DNA of 35,069 nucleotides, taken from positions 745,034 through 780,102 of the forward strand of contig WELB01000033.1 of assembly GCA_009602725.1 (NCBI GenBank), in the 5' to 3' direction. Positions 28,545-35,069 of the stretch are shown here, one piece after another. A program made the position numbers and the translations under genes. Below the pieces are notes generated by a model that was given only the letters and a program-made list of their open reading frames with translations, was not told the DNA's origin and did no database searches. Each line of letters starts with the position of its first letter. Positions within the stretch are counted from its first letter, which is position 1. This DNA comes from Spirogloea muscicola (taxonomy: Eukaryota > Streptophyta > Zygnematophyceae > Spirogloeales > Spirogloeaceae).

Positions 28545-28703
28545 AAGAAAGTGCTCGCCCATTGAGAATAGGGGCTGGAACAACCAGCCCGAAAAAGAAT
28601 GAACAGAGTACGAGAAGGGGGCCAGGGGAAGCGCTAAGTAACAGAAACAAAGCTGCTACGAGACACTCAGTAACCCCTGCTCAGCAGCCGCAGATCAGAC
28701 AAG
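28545..28703 (-). repeat. LINE 3' tail, antisense, consensus copy
   Basis: GAAGAAGAAAGTGCTCGCCC, hairpin GGGCTGG/CCAGCCC (loop AACAA), GAAAAAGAATGAACAGAGTA, GAGAAGGGGGCCAGGGGAAG, CACTCAGTAACCCCTGCTCA and GCAGCCGCAGATCAGA. Almost identical to 8895-9045. Confidence 0.8.
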
Positions 28704-28925
28704 CGGAAGAAGGGCTCGCCCATTGAGAATATGGGCTGGAACAGCCAGCCCAAAAAAGAATGAACAGAGTACAAGAAGAGGGGGGGGGAAGCCAGGCGAA
28801 GCCCTAAGGCGAAGCAGCAGAAATGACAAGCACACAAGAAAAAACAAAGCAGCTACTAACCACTCAGTAACCCCTGCTAAGCAGGCGCAGGTCGGAGAGG
28901 CTATGCTCCTGGAAGTATGTCCCCT
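28704..28925 (-). repeat. LINE 3' tail, antisense, second adjacent copy
   Basis: It starts GCGGAAGAAGGGCTCGCCC directly after the previous copy. The hairpin has loop AACAG, then CCAAAAAAGAATGAACAGAG, CTAACCACTCAGTAACCCCT, GCTAAGCAGGCGCAGGTCGG and CTATGCTCCTGGAAG. It extends further into the element body than the preceding copy. Confidence 0.75.
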
Positions 28926-29119
28926 GGCCAGAGCCAGAGGCAGGCGGCCCCCCCCTCCCTCCTCCGCTTCTGTACTTTGGCCACCCAGAAAAAAATCACA
29001 AGTACTGCACAGATTTCATGCTGCTTTCGTATAGGCTTTTCCACAGCCCCCGCCCACTTCGAAAGAGATTGCTTCTTCCGATGGTGGAGTAGAGCCATTT
29101 CCCTTTTCATTGGGACCCA
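28926..29119. other. Short unique stretch between opposed LINE tails
   Basis: Contains a C run, GTACTTTGGCCACCCAGAAAA, and a degenerate sense tail (CTTTTCCACAGCCCCCGCCC at about 29035-29055). No gene. Confidence 0.4.
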
Positions 29120-29310
29120 CTTCCAGGAGCCCAGCATCTCTGATCTGCGGCTGCTTAGCAGGGGTTGCTGAGTGTCTCGTAGCTGCTTTGTTTCTGTTAC
29201 TTAGCGCTTCCCCTGGCCCCCTTCTCGTGCTCTGTTCATTCTTTTTCGGGCTGGTTGTTCCAGCGCCTATTCTCAATGGGCGAGCACTTTCTTCTTTTTT
29301 TTCCATTTCC
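29120..29310 (+). repeat. LINE 3' tail, sense
   Basis: AGCATCTCTGATCTGCGGCT, GCTTAGCAGGGGTTGCTGAG, TTAGCGCTTCCCCTGGCCCC, hairpin GGGCTGG/CCAGCGC (loop TTGTT, one stem mismatch), CCTATTCTCAATGGGCGAGC and ACTTTCTTCTTTTTTTTCC. It is opposed to the copies at 28545-28925, forming an imperfect inverted repeat. Confidence 0.75.
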
Positions 29311-30179
29311 CCCCTCCCTCCCCGCTCCCGCCCCGGCGACTGGCCGTGCATCGGCTTGGACGCGCAGGAGCTTGCCCTTCCAGGAAGCACGCGGCGGCTG
29401 TGACTCACGGAAGCTGCGACTCACAAAAGCCAGCCCCGGGGACCCCTCCCCTAGCCTCAGTACTGGCCTCAGAACTCAGTACACACTCCAATTTCCCTCG
29501 CCTGGTGCTCGTTGCATCGGCTGCTCCCTGTTGCCGGCCTTTGAGAAGGCGCCCCGCGACGCTGCGACGAGCTGCCGCGATGTGATCGGTCCGCGGCAAA
29601 GCCATCGGACATGCGAGCAAGGCCTTGAGCCGAAGTGGAAGACGAGGCAAGAGCCCGGTGCAGGAGGGCGAATGGTCACCGCAATCCTGTGCGAATTTCT
29701 GAGGGACCCCTCCTCCATCAAGCAGGGCACAGCTTCCACCCCACCCGGTCTGGTCGAGGTTTACCCTTTGCACCACCTCTGCAAGCGGCAGTGATGGTGC
29801 CGCGAGGTGCCTCCAGTTCCTGCTGCTGTTCCTACTACACCTCGACACACCCCTGTTCCAGGAACTGCTTGAAATGCTTGCCACCCGACCGGCCAGGCCG
29901 CTGGCGCACACAAGGATGGCGTCCTGACAGTGGTGGCAGGGTCTGCAGGCCCAGGGCGCCCACGCCAAGGACAAGGCACCAGGCTCGCTCGCTCGACTCG
30001 CGCTCGCTCGCTCAACTCGCGCTTGCTTGCTCAACTGCAACTCTTGTCCCACGTACATGCGCATGTTCCTCTAAGCGTTGCATGTTGCGGCAGCAAGCAT
30101 CTTCATTCATAGCCAGCTCAGCGCCAGTGCAACAGCAATCAAGCTCATCTAGAGCTGAGCCGAATGCCCGAGCACTGGC
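29311..30179. other. 3' flank of QARS, no other gene recognised
   Basis: Frames such as 29405-30064 (-) and 29255-29794 (+) match no family. The QARS 3' UTR should run leftward from 30179. Confidence 0.5.
29983..30039. repeat. 19-bp tandem repeat, three units
   Basis: The units GCTCGCTCGCTCGACTCGC, GCTCGCTCGCTCAACTCGC and GCTTGCTTGCTCAACTGCA are adjacent, about 140 bp past the QARS stop codon. Confidence 0.85.
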
Positions 30180-33100
30180 TCACTTAGCAGCAGCCTTTGA
30201 TGAGGATTCTCTCAACGTCACAGTTCGATTGAAGACAAGCTTGTCTGCCACTGAGTCTTGATCGACGCAGAAATAACCTGCACGTGTGGCGGCAAACGAG
30301 ACCATCCATCACCTGCCAGGCACCACAGGCTGAAGCACCTCCATCTTGCAACAAGAACCTCAACTTTGTCACGAACACTGCTGCGTGGACGCTCAACATG
30401 ACGCAACAGCGGCCCCTTACCTATTCTTTCAAATTGGAACTTGGCTCCAGCCTTCGCACCTGCCATGCTTGGGACAGCCATGGCTCCACGTACAATCATT
30501 CTGGAGCTTGGATTGAGGTCGCAGAGGAAGTCCTCCTTCTCATTCGGATTCTGCAAGGCCAACATCTCAGACTTGAAAATGCTGTGTCGCTGTTGATAAT
30601 CGACACCAAGCATCCCATTGCCCTTGGAAGTGTATTCCGTTGTGACTGTAGAAAGCTGGGGCGCAGTTGACTTGCTCAATGAAGGACAGCGCACCTCAGA
30701 AAGAAATAGCTTCTCCAAGAGCCGAACCTCCACACGAAGCGGCTCCACACCTGCAGCAGGTTCTGCAACCCAGTGGATGACACCCTGTCCAGCCAGCAAC
30801 CAAGGGCTTCCACGAATGTTACTCTTAAGTCCACTGCCCTGGCTTGGTAGGATTGAGGCCAGCTTCAGCTTTTCCTATGACTGGGTAACAGTAAGCAGCG
30901 GACCTTGGGTTTGGTGCTCTTGGCAGGATCATATTCTGCGTGCAGCTCCTTGATGCTGACTCCGTCATCCCCCATCACAACCTCCACACACCTGATTGGG
31001 TAAGCATACCTGCAGCCTCAAGGCAGGATTTCCGTGACTACAGTGAAGCCCACATCTACTGGAAATAGTCATTTTGCATAGGGATGCCCGTTGTGACAGA
31101 GCAACCAATCCGCAGTGTGCGAGCCAGCAACTTACCAGATTGAGCTCAGCATCTGCACCACAAAAGAATGCCTGCATGCAATCTGACTGCAGGTCATAGA
31201 CAGGACCAGCAGAGGAATATAAGTGGGTGGGGAGTCGCACCGTAGCATCACTATCTTGCCAGGAGCAAGTCCATAGAAATCCTTGGAGTCCTCCAACCGG
31301 AAATCAGTAGACTCAATGTACAGTGTCCTTGAGAATGGGATCTGAAGGACGGACAACATATGCTTGCCCAGGTGTCACTTGCCTTGAAAGCTACCCTGTG
31401 CAGGTCCACTTACAACAGTGGGAAAATCGATAGCTGCGGCTATGTCGCTACATTGCACCTCATTGCCAATATGACCGTCACCGATTGACTAAGGCTCACC
31501 CCCGCACTGAAGGAAAACTACATGAAAGTGTGTAATCATGACAATAAGAAACAGAAAACGAAGAATGACCTTATAGTGCGTGCTGGCATCGCCGTCCTTC
31601 GCATCTGGCCAGAGCTTGGCGTCAAGCTCCTCAACTATTCCTTCCTCCAGATTTGTGATTACGACCTATGAACCAGCAACCACGACTTGCTGCTTCAGCG
31701 GTGCAATAATAAATGACAACTTTACCAGGCCTGGAGGCTACCATTATCATGGAAACGGCACTCCACATCTCAGGTGAGCTCCCAGATGATACACTCACCT
31801 TGAGGGGCGAAAGTACCACCATAGATCGAGGAGCGTTGCGGTTGAGATCGTCCCGCATGAAGTGCTCAAGGAGCTCAACTCTGATCATGTTGTCGCTGAC
31901 ATAGCAACCCCCCCTCACGATCCCCGTTATCTCAAACTCAAGGGGTTGTTGGGCAGGACTGAGCAGACGAGCACTTTATCCACAACATTACATTGTCAAG
32001 CATGCTGACAGTCGAGCTTAGCCTAATTGCCTGTAAACGTCTGGAAGTCTTAAGTAGCAGTAGTGGCCACATTGCAAGGACCTGCGTGTAATTCCAACTG
32101 CTCGGCAGAAGACATTGATGGCCTCCGGCGAGGCTCCCCTCCTCCTTAGTCCAGCGAGGGTCATGAGGCGAGGGTCGTCCCAGCCGTCAACGTGCTTCTC
32201 TGTCACCAGTCGATTCAACTGTAGACATACATCTCTGGCAAACACTCCATCAGTATCACAATGGCTACAGTGCTCGGCAAGACCTATAGAGGGACAGTGG
32301 AAGTTGAAGGTAGAGTAGTATCTAACTTGCGATCAAGTTTGTTCCCATGTCCTTAATAGTTGCAATATATAGTGACAAGTCAAGGTCCACATGATGTCAA
32401 AATGAAAGGGAGGGCAGGGCAATGGAGAACATGTGCAGGTTGTGGAGTGGCTTGACTACTAACGTCGGGGGTTGCAATGGGCTCATGTGTTGCAAGGAAA
32501 CAAAGCAGGTGTGTCTCATGTCACAAGTAGCACGGCTACACCAGGTAGATGTAAGCGACTCATGCCTTGCGCTTGGAGAGGACAGTGTGCGTGATGTTAA
32601 GGCGCGCATACTCCCAGACATGCGGGTGGTACAGGTCCAAGCACTCGAGCAGCCAGTAGTACGATGCACGCCGCGACTCAAACTCCAGCGTGCAGAGCTG
32701 CACATTCAACGACGAGCGCAGCCAGAGGTTCTTTGGTCTCAAGTCATAAGCTGGCCCGGAAGTTGTGAATGTATGAGTAGTCAAAGTGCGCAACAGTTTT
32801 AAGATTGCAAGCCCCCCCAAAGGATGAGCTCGCCCATCTGCTTGCAGCCAGTATGGAACAAGTGCAAGCCTTGGACGGACCGAGTGCGTGATGTTCTCCA
32901 GAGAGTCAACCAAGCAGTGCGTGTAGTCGTAGCTCGGGTAGATGCACCAGGCGTCGCCTGCGTGTGGATGCCTTGTGAACTGCATCTCGAGCTCCACAAG
33001 TAAGTCACTTTAGATGACCGCTGCTCACCCACAATTGTGGAGATGCAGCGACAAGAGCAGCGGCAGGCAGGACAACCTTGATTCGGTATGCGATGAGGTC

Positions 33101-35069
33101 CCACATGTTGGGGTTGTCATTGCCCACGTCCTGGCGCATGCGCAGCGTCGCGGCGCCTTCGTCCACCAGGCCTCGCCGCATCTCATCAAACAGCCGCAGC
33201 GACTCGGCGGCCGGTCGGTCGCGCCACGGGCTGCCTTCCTTGCGCTCCCGGAATGCCCGCACCTCCTCCGGCATCTGGTGGTCGACGTATGCGTAGCCTC
33301 TCTCAATCAGCCTCAGCGCAAGGTTGTAAAGCTCCTTGAAGTAATCGCTGCTGTAGGTGACCTGCACAAATACTAATGTGCAATGAGACACGCCATATTT
33401 CCGCTGCTTCTACTCAGGGCTTATTAGATTTTGAGTAGAGCTGTATGTCCTTATGCAGCTCCTGTTGTGGAGGAAAGAGCGGGGATCACAGCATCACATC
33501 CACGTCTGTGCATCTGTGCAGCAAGTGTGTCCTTGAGTACCTTGTATGGCTGCCAACCGAGCCAGCTGACAATCTCCTGGATGTGATCAATGTACTCCTG
33601 CTTCTCCGCCTCCGGGTTAGTGTCGTCAAACCTGCGCCGCAAGAAAGATAGTGATGGGTCATGAGCTTACTGATGACATAAGCGTCACTAGCCTGGGCCT
33701 GCAAGCAAGCAGCAGAGGCAAGGAGAGTGAGTATATGCAAAGGACAGGCGCAGACCGGTGTCTTCAGTGAAAGTCTCGATCTCGACAGTCTAAGATTTAG
33801 AGGGTAAAGCACCTGAGGTAGCAGCGGCCGGCATGTTCCTTGGCCAGCCCAAAGTCGACATTCATGGCCTGTGCAAGTTCCGAGACACAGCCTTTCAAAA
33901 TCCAGGAGTTAAGCCGCCGTGTGGCCTATCATAGACTCTCAACGTGCTCAAGTTTCCTTTATATCTGCTGACTCGTCCTTAGTGTACGCTCCACTCCACC
34001 TAGAAATATCAATCGTCCTCCTGCGGGTGAAGAGGACAACCTTTGCGTGGCCGATATGGAGATAGCCGTTGGGCTCCGGCGGGAAGCGCGTTACAAACGC
34101 GCCACCGGTCGCCGCAAGGTGGGCCTCGAGGCGCTCGCGCGAGTTGCGCGGCCGCCACACGCCGCCCCCCGCGCTCTTGCTGAAGAAGATCTCGGTGTGA
34201 ACCTGCCTCGGTCGCGCGCACGTGGGAGGCGGAGGCAAGGCGACTGTAAGCAAGAGCGACCAGGACTGAGTCGTTGCTCATCCCTGGCCTGGCCTACCAG
34301 ATCCTAGACTCTACCTATGGATGTCCAAAGCTGGGCATTACATTGAGATTCTCGGACGGCTTGGGGAAGATGGCGTAGGGGTCCGCTTCCTCGGGCGGCA
34401 CCGACGCCGCCGCGGTGGCAGGCTCGGCCACGGTGGCCGCTGCTTCCTGCACGGAAGACTCTGGGGCGTCAGCGCCAGGCGGAGAGAGGGAAAGCCATGG
34501 GAGGTGGCAATGGGGGCGACAGAGGAGGAGTTGAGGCCACAAACCTCGGGCTTGGTCGGCTTCTTCTCCTTCTTCTTCTTGGCGGGCTTCTCGTCGTCCT
34601 CCGGTGTGCGCGGGCCCAGCAGGTCCGCCAGCTGCCCGTCAAGCTCCGCCTGCAGGGGCAACGAGCACAGAGTTGCGGCGCCGGCAACAAGACGACCTGA
34701 CGAGATGCAGCAGCCGGGAAAGGGAGGCAGCAAGCGGCAAGGCCATTCGAGGCCAACAGAAGGGCCTGCACAGGCAGGAGCAGCACGGGCGGGAGGGAAC
34801 CAAGGAGGAGGGAGGGTAGGGAGGAGGGAGGGTGGGAGGAGGGAGGACAGAAGATGCAGGGGGGCAAAGCCTTGGCAGCCCAATGAAAGCGGCGAGGCAG
34901 CCCACCTTAGCGAGCTTGCCATCCGCCCAAGGCTGCAGCTGCCGCACCTGGCTCAGCAGCACACCAACTGCAGGCGGAGACAACGACGGCCAGGTCATGC
35001 GGATGCGTCTGGCGGAGTCAATGACAAGCACAAGTGCGAGAGCAAGAGAGATGCTCTTGGGGGGGAGGG
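30180..35069 (-). CDS. QARS: Cytosolic glutaminyl-tRNA synthetase (5' end outside window)
   Basis: Charges tRNA-Gln with glutamine (ATP-dependent, class I). Seventeen exons are visible (minus): 34967-34906, 34649-34545, 34446-34342, 34202-34041, 33868-33813, 33631-33541, 33361-33077, 32979-32881, 32697-32566, 32218-32082, 31895-31799, 31665-31570, 31341-31241, 31009-30904, 30784-30695, 30550-30421 and 30277-30180 (TGA at 30182-30180). All join in frame for about 649 residues. The N-terminal RNA-binding part shows QPWADGK and LADLLGP, then a [10 protein letters not shown] linker and the GlnRS signature TEIFF. The catalytic core has [15 protein letters not shown] (HIGH motif), [37 protein letters not shown] and VLSKRK (KMSKS equivalent), followed by GWDDPRL. 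The anticodon-binding beta-barrels have [21 protein letters not shown] and [16 protein letters not shown], ending LVFNRTVTL. All introns are GT-AG except 32565-32219, which starts with GC. Roughly the first 150 to 190 residues of a eukaryotic GlnRS lie past the right edge. Confidence 0.96.

Noticed and set aside
28545-28925. CRISPR-like repeat array
   Set aside because: Repeats are long, unevenly spaced, in both orientations and retroelement-derived, and the genome is eukaryotic.
1-35069. tRNA, rRNA or other structured RNA genes
   Set aside because: I scanned by eye for cloverleaf ends with box A/B-like motifs and for rRNA signatures and found none. A covariance-model scan would be decisive.

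Overview
The window is nuclear DNA of a eukaryote of the green lineage. The evidence is spliceosomal genes with short introns (about 97 to 350 bp) and GC-rich coding exons, a receptor kinase of plant architecture (LRRNT, about 24 plant-type 24-residue LRRs, one membrane helix, RD-type Ser/Thr kinase), a secreted cupredoxin with a Pro-rich, GPI-like tail, and copia and LINE-type retroelement debris. An LRR receptor kinase of this design and a tRNA-iMet-like primer-site motif point towards a streptophyte alga, but a chlorophyte cannot be excluded. No prokaryotic or organellar feature is present. One 914-bp run of N (22918-23831) shows this is a draft assembly.

Layout. 1-4100: decayed retroelement DNA, including a remnant of the flank found downstream of the receptor kinases. 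4565-8278: LRR receptor kinase copy A, five visible exons, reading frame intact, start codon not found. 8279-16400: about 8 kb of nested mobile-element debris, with pieces of a LINE-type reverse transcriptase (RT) ORF, two opposed copia fragments forming a palindrome, and many 5'-truncated LINE 3' tails. 16472-20186: copy B, a broken paralogue with a 217-bp internal inversion, a 4-bp loss and a 1-bp insertion. 20187-22917: flank and more LINE debris, then the gap and a 54-T run. 23886-24831: 3' part of an unrecognised membrane-protein gene. 26304-27667 (-): a complete four-exon cupredoxin gene of 227 aa. 27836-29310: LINE-tail cluster around a GC-rich island. 30180-35069 (-): cytosolic glutaminyl-tRNA synthetase, 17 visible exons, running off the right edge.

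The genes do not form an operon or pathway. The right third is ordinary host gene space. The left two thirds are a tandemly duplicated receptor-kinase locus expanded and broken by retroelements.

I see no wholly new functional system. The observations most worth following are the history of the kinase pair (an inversion that appears to have shielded its segment from gene conversion) and a conserved GGCTGG/CCAGCC hairpin at the 3' end of the LINE family. Exon boundaries were assigned by GT-AG (one GC-AG) junctions that keep frame and restore family motifs. Family assignments rest on motif recognition, with no database search.
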